Source: Tetradesmus obliquus (lineage: Eukaryota; Chlorophyta; Chlorophyceae; Sphaeropleales; Scenedesmaceae). From it: a stretch of DNA of 64,000 bases. Location: assembly GCA_030272155.1 (NCBI GenBank), contig CP126199.1:4204501-4268500 (forward strand), read 5' to 3'. A model generated the notes under the pieces. That model saw nothing but the letters and a program-made list of their open reading frames with translations. It searched no databases and was not told the origin of the DNA. Positions 9,067 to 22,039 of this stretch are shown piece by piece. Every line of letters begins with the position of its first letter. Positions within the stretch are counted from its first letter, which is position 1. The position numbers and the translations under genes were made by a program.

Positions 9067-12000
9067 ACTTCAGCGGTGCTACCTCTTACGACATCGCCAG
9101 CAGCAGCAGCAGCAGCAGCTGTGCTGCTGCCCTGTGCAGCAGGCGCTTTGTACTGCAGCAAGCTGCTGGGCTGCACAGGTGCGGGCCGCAGCTGCAGCAG
9201 GCCAAATGGCAGCACGTACCGTGTGCCACGCACCCTGTTTGCCAGCACGATGAGTGTGTCCAGCTGTGCCCACACAGCTGCCTCCAGCATCAGCAGGTCT
9301 TCCAGGGTGGCGCTGGCTGCACTGCTGCTGAGCAGATGCTCAAACTCAGTACCCTGCGTAGAGAGCGGCGCAGTCAGCCAGGGATAGTGCAATGTATCAG
9401 ACAAATGAGGCAGCCATTACGATACACAAAAGAGCCATTTGCAGCGATTCGTACGTTGCAAAGCGTTTGACCCGGAGAACTGCGGCTGCTGCAGCCAGCA
9501 CGGGCTCCAGCATGTTGACCACCACACATCTTGTTAAATGCCAATTCATATTATATTGCACCGGCAACGCACTGCTGCACCCGTACTTAACCACACCCAC
9601 CTGCAGGTAGACGCCACGCTGTGTTACCGTGTTAAGGCTGGTGATGCTGCTGCTGCTGCCCAGCAGTCCTGAGCTGCCCCCCTCCAGCGCTGCCTGCCCA
9701 GCCTGCAGCAGGTGCCCAATGTTGCGCAGCGTCTCCTGCAGTGCTGTGTCAGCTGCTGCAGCAACCTGCAGGTGCGCGTAGTACACAGGTTGCATACACA
9801 GGGCACGACAGAGCAGATGGGTTTGCCATGCAGTGTGAGAGAGACACTTAGATGTGCGCCTGAAGCAGTGTAAGACGCTATGAGCCGTACAGGGTGAAAT
9901 GAACATACAGCTATCTTGACAGCTACGCATTTCACAAGCGCACACCGCCCTGTGATTAGTGCAGCCAAACATGTGCATCATGCCTGCAGCACTGCAATGC
10001 TGCTGTGCTGCAAGGTTGACTTGCATCAGAGCTGCTGGCTGCAGCCCTTTGAACAAGTGCAGAGCATCGCATCCCTGTGCATCCATAAGCCAGTCGTAGC
10101 CGCCTGCCTGCCGCCCAGCCGCACCTGGCGCAAGTCGCAGCGGCCAATGACGACACCGTCCGGCAGTGGCAGCACCTGCAGCGGCAGCGCAATCGCAGCC
10201 AACCAACTTCACCAACACCATCTGCTGACGATAGCGACAGCCCATGCCTCAGATGCACCAGCATGTGTGCTCACAACGCCCAGCAGCGCACACTGCCCAT
10301 GTTGCACCCGTGGCCACGCTGTTGCTGAGGCCCCTGCTGCTGTCCACACAAGCACTACACAGCAGCAGCGACCGCTGCACTGCCTGGCAGAGTACCAGGT
10401 GCCACATCACAGAGTGCTTTGGCTGTGAGGCCATCTTCCCTTGCAGCCCCCGCCGCCGCTGCCGCACCTCCGACACGCCGTGCGCCATGAGCTCCTGCAC
10501 CAGCAGGTGCGTCTCCAGGTCGCTGTCACCCTCGCGGGGGCCGGGCCCCGGCCACTCCTGCTTCGCTGCCACGGCCAGCTCGTAGCCGCGCAGCCAAGCC
10601 CAGGCCACAGCGGCAGCTGCCTCACGCGTGGCTGCGCTGGCGGCCGCCATGACGCTGGTGATGCTGACCTCATCACCCGCAGCCTGCAGGGCAGCAGCAG
10701 GGCAACACAGCACCTGTGAGGGCAGCAGGCACCAGTCGCAGGCATGATGCAAGGCGCGCGCCCTCGTGGCATTGGGCTGCGCTGGTTCAGCTGCAGCTGC
10801 AGTTCAATGTGCTGGCTGCAAGCACAGCAGGGCTACCATTCACACATCCCCCACGCTCAGAAATGGTGCATAGCAGGCGTAAATGCACAGTGGGATCACA
10901 AGCGCAGCAAGGCACAGTTGCGGCAGCGGCCCAACACGCAGTGCTGTGAACGCGCCGCCCCCGCCGCCTGTGGTGCTGCACACCAACAAACCTACACACA
11001 AGCTCAACAGTGCTGCCCAGGGTGCTGCTCAAGTTGTGCTTGCCGTATGGGATCATCACCAGGATCATCAAGGTTTTTATCTATTAATCAGGCACGACCT
11101 GCCCTCCAGCCGGCCAGGCGCAGCCCCCCCCCCCCCCCCCCCCCACCCACCCACCCACCCACCTGCAGCACTGCGGTCATGGCTGCGCCCTGCAGGTCAT
11201 CAGCCAGCTCAGCGTCCTCCAGCAGCTCCACGTCAGCAACACTGTACGGCAGCTCGCGCACACAGCGCACCACCTGGCCGCAGCAGCAGCAGCAGCAGCA
11301 GCAGAGGCAGAAGGGCACAAGGGGAGGTCACTGGTGAGCAACAGCAGCCACCGGTGCTGCCTGCGGCACAGCCTGTACGCAGCACGGCCCCAATGCAGTG
11401 CAGCAGGCAGCCTGCAGTGCACGGCAACACGCACTAGTAGCATGTTGTTGAGTCAAGCCGACTGGTTCCGCAGCGATGCTGGCATGTGCTGTGTTTGTCG
11501 CTGGCACCGCACTTTATGCTGCTGCCACTGCAGGGAACATCGGTCCTGCTGCTGCAGCTTTGTTGCTGCAGGCCTGCCGCTGACACTGCTGCTGCTGCTG
11601 CCCCTGCCACACCTTGAAGCGCGCGCAGGCCGTGGACAGGATGAGGAACTTGCCGTCCCTCAGCCGCACCGCGCGCGTGACCTGCACCAGCACGCCCACC
11701 AGGGGGCTGCTGCTGCCGCTGGCCAGCGCGTAGCCGGCGCTGCCCAGGCTCCTGCTGCCGGCTGGCAGCAGCAGGTGGCCAAACAGCCAGGGGCGCGGCC
11801 GGCTGAAGATGGCCTCAAACATGTGCACGTAGTGCGGCGCCAGCACGTGCAGGAACTCCTGCAGGGCAGGGCAGCCAGCAATGGAGGCGGGTGGGCAGCT
11901 GCAGCACTGCTACACGTTGGCCGGCCGTCAACGTCATCAGCAGCAGCTTTTGAGCTGCTGGCCCAGCAGCACTGTACTGCCCATGGCCATGCCCGCACTA

Positions 12001-12878
12001 CAGAGCAACATGTCCTAGCTGCTGCTCGCTGCTGTCAACAGGTCGCTGCTGACAGGAACCATCAAGGCTGTCAACAGCGGCCTGCTGACAGGAAGCATCA
12101 CTGCTCAATATGTCTGATGCTGCGGGTATGCTGGGCAGCCTGCTGCAGGAGGCCCAATGGCCTTGGAAATCATGCTGGCACATGCACCAGATGGCGGGTA
12201 GCAGGTGAGAGGGCACCTGCTCCTGCACGCCCCACTGCTGCTGCTGTGAAGGCCATGCGTCTACACGCGGCATCCTATTGAACTCCAGCATAGTGTGTCA
12301 GAACAGCAGCGCTGCTGGCGCACCTGGCAGCCTGGCAGCACAGCCCACTCCGTCCTCCACAGAGGGAGGTTGCTGAAGTGCAGCCCAGAGGACGGGCATG
12401 ATGCTGCTGCTGCAGCAGCTGCTGTCTGCCTACTGTCTGGCTGGCTGTTGTTTGCCTGCGAGGTGCTGGTGGTCAGGGGCTCTGCAGCACAAGCAGCATG
12501 GTAACAAGAGCAGAAGCAGTAGCAGCAGCAGCAGCAGCAGTGGACAACAAGCAGGATGCCACAGACGCAGAGAACTAGTTGACTTGCATGTAAGTTGTGC
12601 TGCTGCTGCTGCTGCTGCTGCTGCTGCATGTTATGCTGCAGGCATCCAGGTGTGGTGGAATCAGCAAGAGAGCTGTTGTCACATCCTAGCTAACCTGCTT
12701 TATCGTAGTAGTACAGCTTTGTCAGCCGCTTGATCGTATCTCTAGTTATTTCCTCCGGCGCTTCATCCGAGTCTGATGCACGTGGCACCAGCAGAGGCCT
12801 CGTTGTCCTCCTCGTCAGGACAGGCACTGCTGCTGCTGTTGGTGCTGCTGTGCCTGCTGCCCGCCGCAGCCCACGCAT
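8481..12878 (-). CDS. LON substrate-binding domain protein, putative plastid
   Basis: Eight exons (12878-12695, 12409-12324, 11858-11613, 11273-11163, 10683-10468, 10175-10125, 9765-9601, 9353-8481) join in phase to 643 residues. The first ~40 residues are Arg/Ala/Thr-rich and reach VPRAS, like a transit peptide. Residues ~79-230 match the N-terminal substrate-recognition domain of Lon: LPLWRTEWAVLPG, then HYVHMFEAIF, LVGVLVQVT, GKFLILSTACARFK and VVRCVRELPY. There is no AAA+ ATPase or peptidase domain, so it resembles stand-alone LON-domain proteins of plants. The C-terminal exon carries a poly-Ser tract of AGC codons (plus-strand 8994-9065) and ends with a helical segment near AQRLRFVLAVLGKHIKVL. 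The exact acceptor of exon 2 is ambiguous within CAG repeats. The role is unproven; the domain suggests recognition of unfolded substrates. Confidence 0.8.
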
Positions 12879-15800
12879 GGCGATAGATGGTACATACGCT
12901 TGGCATGAGCATGTCGTGCTGGTGGTGCATGCGGTGCCTGAATGCGCCATGCGGTGCTGCAGTCTCGGCAACACACCAGCCCGTGACTCGCTTGGGGTTC
13001 GATGTAGTCCTAGGCCATGTGTAGCTTGCTGTTGACACCGATAAAACCTTGTTGCTGCTCTGTGCTCGCCTTTTGGGGCCACGGACGGGATGCTGTAGCA
13101 TGACAGTCACGGCTTCATGGTGAACTGTCAGTGCGTGATCAAGTCAGCCGGCCAGAATCAGCAGAAGATACTTCAACATCATCTTTACACACGTCAAAGA
13201 CAACCACAACACACATGGTTCTTCTCAGCTGTCTTCTGCCACAGCTTTCCTGTCTGTTCTTCCCAGTGGCAAGATGCAGGGCTGACCCGTGCGTTCTGGA
13301 ATCACGCCCTGCGCACCATGCAAGACACACCCAGGCTGCCACAGCAGCAGTGCCACAGGCCACAGGCTGCACACAATCCGTCAGCCTGCAATACGCAATC
13401 ACCAACAAGCCATCTGCCAATTGCCAGACGACACACATCCCCGCAGCAGTAGATGATTCACCAGCAACAGTAAAGTGAACATCACGGCGACTGCCGCATA
13501 CTTGCAAAGTGGTGGTACATGTTCAGTGCTTGCAGGAGGCGGCCACAGCTGCATCGCAGCAGTGGCCAGCCCCCTAAACAACCAAAGGCTCCTTGGGCGC
13601 TGCACCCTGCAACACGTGCTCACTCAGCAGCACAGGGCAGCCAAGTGGACTGGTGCAGCCCAGCCCCACTCTGCTGCACAGCCGCAGCGTCATCGCACGC
13701 GCACGCCCAGCAAGACGTGTTTTTTTTTTGCTACTACATACAGCACATGTGCAAAGATATACTCGGCCAAGGCACTCGCTGTCTGCCCAGGGGTCATGAC
13801 CTGATGTGTGCAAATGCTGCAGCGGTGCATGGCAGCACCGCCACAGCACCACCCCCTGGACAGTCAAAGTCGACAACCACGCCCACACGGGGCAACACCC
13901 ATACATGAGGCAAGGCCATACATCGCGGCCTCGGACCATTCAGGGCGGGCAATGCACACTGCCGATGCTCAAGCAGCCTTGCCGTGCATGCCTCGCTGCT
14001 GTGCCGCCACCTCCGGCAGCAGCAGCATGCCACACACACCCAGCTGCAGCCCAGCACAGGAAAGCAGGCTGCCAACACACGAGTAGGGTACAAGTACAGG
14101 AAGGTTTTTCAAGTCGTCATAGGCCTCAACAATGGTGCTGTTGTGTTTATTTTCACCCCGCAACAACGATGACAACAGACGACGGCAAAAAGAATTGTAA
14201 AAGGATCTCGTAGGTCGCCTCCACACAGCACCAGGACCGCCCTGCTGCCTTCTCCACAGCAACGGGCGCCCGCACGTCATCACATAACACTTGCCACCTC
14301 ACCTGCCGCAGCCTCACACGACCTGGCTGCGCATCTGTGCGTTTACTTCCTTGTCTCTCGACACAGATCACCACACCATGAGCACTCTTCCCGGATGTTG
14401 CAGCGGGAATGCACAATCGGGCAACATGAAAACAATCCCGGCTCACAGCGCCGCAATACGACCTGCGCTGTCCCCGCCATGCAGCTGCGAGTTGTTGTTC
14501 TGATGATGTACTTCTACCTCCCGAGACTGGTGCTGGACACATGCTGTTTTTGTTCTGTCCTGCGCATGACATGAAGTGATGTGCGCAGCTCCCACACCGG
14601 CTGGAAAACAATCACAGCCAACACAACAACGGACTTGCGGTGATGCCAAAACACAATACAAGATCGCACCGCGGCAACTCAAACACGACAAAACGGCCGC
14701 CGCTCCATATGTGCAATGTCCTGCCCACACGCCGACTGCGCCCTCCCTGCCAGCCATGCAGCTTGTGAAGTCCGCCCACAGCGCGCCCGGGCGTCGGCAC
14801 CGACCCGTGTTCCCCAGCCACCCAACAGTAAGATGATGCGCCTAGCAGAGTGCAGATGATGCGTGCACTTGCGTAGAGACATGGCGGCAACAAACTCATC
14901 AATCGGTACAAAGAAAAAATAGCAAGGGAGCAAATATGTATCGCCTTGCGGGCCGGAGGAGCATGCTTGGGCATGCTTGGCAATCTTCGTCAGAACAGAG
15001 CCGCAGCAGCTGGTGCCGTGCGCTGGCTCTGACAGCCACACACTGACACACACACCTCACACAGCAGCCACTGCAGCCGCCAGCTGAGACACGCACATGC
15101 AAGGATGACGCACATGCACACCGCTCAGCAGGCACAGCAGGCAAGCCACACGCCTGCCCTGCTGTGCACAGCTGCCAGGCCCGGCAGCACTGCTGCCAGG
15201 CCCAGCAGCATAGCCGGCGCTGCCAGCAGCAGTGCCAAGGATCAAGGATCAATGATACTCTCAATAGTCAGGTGCAGTGCTGGGTGCCTCTGGCATGCAC
15301 AGCGCATGGAACGCAGCACGGCACAGCAACGGATACCACACACGCTCTGCCACACACCCATGGCACGAGCAGTGTGCACACACGCACACGGCACAGGCGC
15401 CGCCACTCGCCTCCCCGACACGCGCCACACGCCCGCTGCAGGGCTCGGCTGCAGGCAGCATACATAACCTGCTGCATGCAGCGTGACAAGCGCTGCAGTG
15501 TGGGCTGCAGCGGGCCGTGTGGCGCAGCAGGGGGGCTGGTGGTCCCTGAGACCACTGACAAGCGCGCCATTCAAGAATAACCGCCGCAGCTGTCTCAGCT
15601 GTCGTCGCCAATGAAATTTCATTCTGCACACATACATACACACTGGTGTACACAGGGGCCCATAGCGACGTCCCCATAGCCACGGCTGCCAGGGCGGCCA
15701 ACCAGCTCAGCCTACCCGCAAGGCCACAACACGGTGCTACTACTACGCCTTGTGTCATGCTTGCATCATGCAACATACATCGGCCATACACAAGCTTGTT

Positions 15801-16096
15801 CCCAGCACAACAAACGGTTCAATAACGATGCCGGCGACGCACCCGGAGCACTTGCAATATTGTAAAGACACACGCACCTAAAGAGACGCGCAAAGTGGAT
15901 GCTAAGAAAGACAGCCCGTGCTGATGCTCTCTCTGTTGCTGCCAGGCCACAGCCTCCCAGCCACCTCCTGTGTCGTGCAGCTCATAACCGCACACCACCA
16001 CCGCCCACACCAGCCCTAGTTGGCAAGCCATAAACCCAACAGCTGCCACACACAATGCGCAGCTTCTTGCTGCTGCAGATGCAGCACAGCACGTAC
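12879..16096. other. 3.2-kb intergenic region, no gene supported
   Basis: Lies upstream of the LON gene and downstream of the 16-kb gene, so it should hold a 5' region and a long 3' untranslated region. Many frames of 60-180 codons are open on both strands, but none shows a domain or a coherent exon chain. The most coding-like piece is minus 14210-14330 (a run around CDDVRAPVAVEKAAG), which could be an exon of an unrecognised gene. CAG/CTG-rich patches occur throughout. Confidence 0.5.
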
Positions 16097-18940
16097 TCAC
16101 GCAGGCTGAGCCTGCACAGCCATGCCAGCGACAGCAGATGAAGCGGCAGCAGCCCCCAGCACAGCACCAGGCACCACCAAGCCGCCGCCAGCAGCGCTGC
16201 CAGCTGTAGCCAGCGCGCCAGCCGTGCTGCCAGCAGTCGCCATCACCGTCGCGCCCTCTGCTGCGCTGCTGTTGCCGCTGCCGCCTGCCGTGCCCTGCCG
16301 CGCCAGCACTGGAGCCGGCGCCGGCAGTGCCGTAGCAGCAGCAGCAGCGGGGCTGCCTGCAGCACCAGCACGGGCGCGCTCCGCCGCCGTCAGCTGCAGC
16401 AGCTTCTCCAGGCCAAACAGGCTGACCAGGAAGGCGCGCAAGTCTGGCGGGCCCCCGCCCTGGCGCGGCTGGCGCACGTGCAGCTTCCAGGCCCAGATGG
16501 CGTCACCCGCCTTGGCGCTGCCCGGCCGCCACACGTCCAGCAGCAGCAGGTACACGTCCTCGCAGAAGTGGGACAGCACCCACGGCTTCAGCGCAGCCAC
16601 GTCCAGCTGCTCCAGCTGCGCCTGCAGCTCAGCCTGCTGCTGCTGCTGCTGGGTGGGGCTGGCTGGGCCTGCTGCAGCGGTGCTGGGGCTGGCAGGGCTG
16701 GTGCTGCCTGCAGCAGGCTTGCTGCTGCTGCCACCCGCAGCAGGGCACGACTTGGCTGCGCCAGCAGCTGAGGGAGTTCCTGCTGCCTGCTTCACTTGCT
16801 GTGCCTGTCCCTGCTGGCTGCCGCTGGCAGGCCTCTGCTGCTGCGGCGGCTGCGCTGCTGCTGCCTTGCCGCCGTGCATCATGCCGTTGACTGGGATGCC
16901 TGCAGCAGGCTCATGGCTGGCTGCGCCCGCCGGCTGCATCTGGCCGCCCACCATGTGCAGGCCCGGCATGAAGGCCGGGGGCATCAGCGGCATGCCTGGC
17001 AGGCCCATGCCATTCGGCGCCAGCGGCATCAGCGGCGGGCTGTTGGGCGGCACGGGGCCCAGCGCCCCAAACATGCCCATGCCTCCAAACATCATGGGCA
17101 TCATGCCAGGGGGCAGCGCCCAGGGCGGCAGGAAAGGAGGCATGGGGCAGCCGGGTGGGCCCATCATGCCGCCAGGTGGGAAGAAGCCTGGAGGCATCGG
17201 CATGCTGCAGACTGCGGCTGCACAGGCTGCAGCAGCGTCTGCGGCGCCCTGCCGCGCTGCTGCCTGCGCGTGTCGCTGCGCCTGGAACTGCGGCGCCATA
17301 GGCCCAGACGCCACACAGCCTGGGAAGTAGTGGCCTGCGCCTACAGGCATGCCCTGCTGCTGCTTCTGCTGCTGCTGCTGGCCTGCAGGGTTGGGTGATG
17401 GTGCAGACTTGGCACTGCTGTCAGAGCTGCCGCCCTCACTGCATGCTGGGGCAGCGGCTGCAGGCTGCCGCGCTGCAACCTGCTGACGCTTGGCTGCACG
17501 GGCCTCAGGCGCCTGCGGGACAACACAAGAGGAGCAGATGTAGTGAGCGAAATGTGCAACACATCATCAAGCAGGTCTAGCGTTCAGCGCAGCCACGTAT
17601 GACGATGTATGTACTTTCGTGTGTATCCTTGCACATATCTGGCTCGTGACCGCAGGAAACCAACATGCCTGTCTCCTGCAGTCACGCCCAGATGTGTGCA
17701 GCTGCGCTCAAAGCTGCCAGGGTGGCCTGTTGCGTGCAGCCACAAACCGCAGTGATGCGCAAATGCAGCTGCTGCATATAATTAAGCTCTACCCACACAG
17801 CAAGCTCTCACCTCTGCAGCTGCTGCAACTGTTGCCGGCTGCTGCTGCGGCCAGGCTGGGCCGCGCGCCTGTGTCAGCGCCACCATGCTGTACACCGCCT
17901 CGGCCTCCTCCGCATCTACAAATCGCAGCGCATCTCTGCAGGGCGGCAGCAGCAGCAGGTCGCACCAAAAGTAAGGCCAACGCAGCTGCCAACAGGCGGT
18001 GTGCTAGACTATGTCAAGTGCTGCCAGCTGCCAGCAGCCACCAGGCACCTCCAAGACAGACCCTCGTGGCAGTCAACCCCAGCGCAGCACGACTGCGCAT
18101 GCATATGCAAAATGTATACCATTCACTTGTGGCTGCACTCACAGCCACCCAGCAATGCAGCCAGCAGCTGCAAGCACTGCAGTGGTGAAGCTGCTGGTGA
18201 GTAGCACGACCCCGCACAACGCGCTGCCCGCAGCTGTGCTCACTTGTACTGGGTGGCAAAGGCTGCGAATGCGTCCTGGCGGCTGGCTGGGACTCCACTC
18301 AGTACGGCTGCGGGGTGCTCTAAGCCGCACTGCTGCTGTGCTGCCTTGCGCTTCCTAGACTCCTCCACCATCTCCTGCAAGGGCAGGCGGCAGGCAGAGC
18401 ACATGCACGCAACGAATAAGATGGCCTGTGCGCAGCAAGGTGCCCCAGCCTGTACACAACAGAGTTCCCGGGCATGAAATGAGGCCAAAGACGAAGTATC
18501 CAAGGGCACAGCTGAGGCAGAGCCAATGCATGCATCGCCAGCCACAGCCCAGCCCGGCCACCACCTGGACCAGTCACGCACCTGCCCGCTCAGAGCCAGC
18601 ACAATGTGGTCATCCGAGGCAGAGGTATCCCCCTCTTCCTCACAGCCTGCAAGCAAAGCCGCGGTGGCGTAAGTGGCAGCAGAGGCGCGCGAATGCAAAT
18701 GGCTGCACTTTTCCTGGCACGCACCTGCCAGCTGCCACGACGATGGCTTTTTCTTGCCTTGACAGCAGGGCTGCTTGTCCACCTGCGCGCAAGAGCGTGT
18801 TCAGAATTTGCGGTGCTGATTTGCTGCGATTCGAGCAGACCACAGCTACTCACCCCTGCCCTGGCGCGCGTGCCCTTCTTCTTCTGTTTACTTGCAGCGG
18901 CTGCAAGGACCTCCAGAGCTCCTACACTGCTGCCGCGCAT
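16097..18940 (-). CDS. Pro/Gly/Met-rich and Gln/Ala-rich protein of unknown function
   Basis: Six exons (18940-18854, 18782-18725, 18646-18582, 18374-18244, 17935-17812, 17512-16097) join in phase to 626 residues. The start is the first ATG in the frame; an extra upstream exon is possible. The N-terminal quarter is basic (KQKKKG, SRKRKAAQQQ), suggesting a nuclear protein. Residues ~185-330 are dominated by Met, Pro and Gly, with runs such as GMMGPPGCPMPPF. After a Gln tract comes a compact segment, about residues 435-510, from LEQLDVAALKPW through DVYLLLLDVW to FLVSLFGLEKLL, which looks folded. The tail is Ala-rich. No family was recognised. Low-complexity, prion-like composition would fit an RNA-binding or transcription-linked protein, but that is inference. 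Confidence 0.65.
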
Positions 18941-20546
18941 CTGAAGGCTGGTTGCGCGTCGGAAACGCCAACACACGCTCCCAGGCACCGCAGGGACCAG
19001 CTCCTGCCCTACCGCGGCAGATCCCAACGATATCGATCAACAGGGACCGCGAGCAGACCTGCTTTGCCTATACTTGTGGATGCTGGTGTATGATGTCAGC
19101 AGCACTGCGTGTTGTCTAGGAAAGTACATAGGGACGCAAGACAAGCCTTTACTAATGTTCTACATTAACCATGCAAGGCAGGCGGATGTTTGATGGCCAC
19201 TAAGCGCGCGATGTTGTGACAGGCAAACGGAGGAAAAGGGTTTGGGGGAGCTGAGATCCACTCAACATCAGATGCTGATCAACCAAAGAAACGATCTTGT
19301 CATATGTTCAACATGCGGCACGGTTTGCGGCACGCTCGCCACACGCGCGCCACCCGTGCATTGCCGTGTGACTTGCATTGCAGCCGTCAGCAATGTCACA
19401 AGCGCGCCACAAGTGCTGAAGAAGATAAGTAGGGCCGGAAGCGCCTGGACAATCGGATCGCGCAACTTTGAGAGTTTGTGCGTTGCGTTGGTTCACAGGG
19501 TGCTGCTGCAGACGGGAAGCAACAGATGCAGATTGCATCATGAGTCATGTGGTCCCACATGCAATCTTTCAGCACCAGTGTAGGCTCTGATTTCGTACAG
19601 AAGGCACAGTGCATACGATAGTGTCAAGTGATAGAAATAACAACAAATCAGACACAAGCGTGCAGTAGTATGCAGGCGAACTTGCCAGAATGTGCAACCC
19701 CTGAACACCAGGAACTTCCTGGTGCAGGCCCTGCAGGCCTGGACCATGCATGATGTACAGTGAATGGAAACAAAAACAAGCAAGTGGGCAGACCGCGGCA
19801 TTATGGGATAACAGTCCACACACAGGACCCATGTCTATGCACACTGCTGATCAGTCCCGAACGTGATCAAGGCAGGCTGTGCTGAGTGCGCTGAGAGTAA
19901 AAGGAAGCATTCACACGGCTGATGGATCCAAACAACCGGGGTGAATGCATAACTGCGCACCTTCAAGCAATGCTGGACCTGGAGACTCCCTCCCCCCCCC
20001 CCCCCCCCTCCCACTCTAAGGTCTTCTGAGAGTGTGGCTCAGCACAGCACCGGTGACTCACAGGAGGACTCGGAGGATGCGTATGATCGTTCTTATACAG
20101 CAATGGCTCACAGGCTGTGAGTCCATGGTAACACACGACAGCAAAATATTGATGGCCCTGCCCGTAATCGGCAACTTGGTGGCTCAATGGTTTGAATGCA
20201 ATGCACATTGCCCTGCTGTGACGTGCATCATGCACATGATGTGCACTAGCCAAGCACACACCACTGCAGAACCAGCAGTTCAGCAGCTCTGCCATGACAG
20301 GCTGGTGCATGCAGTGCGGCAGTGTTGCCAACATCTCAAGGCAAAAAGCGCATCGCTGCTGCTTCAAGTAATTAACATCCAAAGTGAAGCCATACCATAC
20401 TGTACAACAGCCAAACGACACCTGCAGAGCAACACCAGTGACCAGCCCTGGGCAAGTTGCTGCAGCATGCCTGATTCTGTTCACATACCAGTGCCTCGTA
20501 CAAGTGCCTTTCGCGAACGATAACTCAACGCGACCTGCAGCACTGC
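18941..20546. other. Intergenic region, no gene supported
   Basis: Upstream of the 16-kb gene and downstream of the 20.5-kb gene. AT content is higher than in the exons. A C run of about 17 lies at about 19990-20007. No domain or exon chain was found on either strand. Confidence 0.5.
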
Positions 20547-21460
20547 TCAAGCTGATGCCCCGCCCTGCTGCCGTGCCATAGCTGCGGCTGCTGCCTCCAT
20601 GCAGAACAGCAGCAGGCCTGGCGGGGCCCCGCCGGCTGCTGCTGCCCTGTGCTGCACATCCATCCCGCAGCTGGCTGCTGCACAGTGTGGTGTGGCTGGC
20701 AGCTCTGCAAGCTGGCCGCCAAAGGCCTGCAGCATATGCTGCAGCTGCACAGCTGTCGCCGCACGCTGCAGTTGTAAAGATGGACAGTCTAGCATGAAAA
20801 ATGCAAAGCTGCGCACTTTCAAGCATTGCTTGTTGTGCTGCGCCTGCCCTGCCAGGCTCAGGCCCCACACTGGCGCCCGCCACACCCGTAGTTGCAATAC
20901 GACAGTTGTAGGCATGGTACGACAGTTGTAGGCATGCACAACCGCTCACCTGCAAGCAAAGCTGGTCCAGCAGCCCCCCTGCCCAAGGCTTTTGGCGCTC
21001 CAAGTGGGCTGTCCACGCAGGCGCGGCGGTCCAGATGCACTCAGCAGCTGGCTGTGTAGCTGCGCTAGTGCATTGCTATGCTGCAACTGTGGTAAGTACA
21101 GTGCCTGCAATGCTGGTGCTGCTCTTTTAAACGTTCATGCTGTTGCTGCTGCTGCTGTCACTGTGGCTGCTGTTGCTGTTGCGGCAATAGCTGCTGCGTT
21201 TGCTGCTGTTTGCGCATCTACTGCAAGGTCAATTGTGTGCTTCCCTGTGGGGTGGCAAGGCCTGTTGCTGGTGGAGCTGCTGCATGGTCAAAGTTGCTGG
21301 CAGCAGGCACTGCTGCTGCTCCCTGCATTTGCAGCTGGGCCTCGTGACGTGCTGCCTGCTGATGCTTCAACTGCTGTGTGGGCTGGCCAGCTGGTGCCAC
21401 CACCGCCAGTGGCGCTCCCTGGGCAGCCTCTGGCGCGCATGGCCCTGCGCGATGTGCCAG
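20547..21460 (-). CDS. Unknown protein, 5' end not identified
   Basis: Three in-phase exons (21460-21222, 21064-20950, 20765-20547) give about 190 residues ending at a stop at 20547. The first exon starts at an acceptor, so at least one 5' exon is missing. It probably lies in 21461-22039. The first part is Gln/Ala-rich (GQPTQQLKHQQ). The second contains AECIWTAAP and LERQKPWAGGLLDQLCLQ. The third starts AATAVQLQHMLQAFGGQLAEL and is helical. The donor of the first exon (GTAGAT) is weak. No family was recognised. The evidence is frame continuity and phase agreement only. Confidence 0.45.
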
Positions 21461-22039
21461 CTGCAGCTACTGGAGCCAACTACCGGCTTTCATACAGCTA
21501 TATGCAAAATCTCTGCCAACAGCTTGCAAAAACGAGGCGCTCTGCTATGTCTGCCTGCGTGTCTTGCAGCCTGATCATTAAACCAACTTGCCAAAAATCA
21601 GCTGGCAGGCAGCAAACACATGCTGGCGTCCACCACAGTGGTCAGAGCAATGAAGGATTATGCTCGGTTTCAGCAAAAGGTGCTCTTCCTTTGTGGTCAC
21701 TTTCCCGTTTGCAGTGCAGTTTCCACCCTGAGGCCTGTTTGGGCTCTGCACCGTTTAGACGCGTAGCAGATTAAGTTAATAATCAAAGACGGATCTGGCG
21801 CTTCTAATTATGCAACAAGCTTCCCTGCTGTCTGTTGTCAGCTTCCCGCAGCATCACTCGGTGTTTTGGGCTTCTGTCACACCTTGCCTGGCCTCTTGAA
21901 CGGCGCTCATATGAAGGGCAAGGCCGCCGACCACAGGACAACAGCATCTTCACTTCCAACTACTACATTCTCAGCGGCACCTTGAGCGACAAGCAGTCCT
22001 TTGCCAACGATCAAACAGTCTCAGCAGAACACCATCAAA
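21461..22039. other. Divergent spacer between the 20.5-kb gene and the Cys-rich gene
   Basis: Should hold the missing 5' exon of the minus-strand gene and the promoter of the plus-strand gene at 22040. No clear exon or TATA-type box was identified. Confidence 0.4.

Noticed and set aside
16122-17330. Plus-strand 402-codon frame opposite the Pro/Gly/Met-rich gene
   Set aside because: Antisense shadow; the minus-strand gene has a six-exon in-phase structure.
19963-21003. Minus-strand 346-codon frame
   Set aside because: Begins at a non-ATG codon, runs through an intron and a C run, and is Cys/His-rich without a motif; its middle overlaps the exons of the 20.5-kb gene in another frame.
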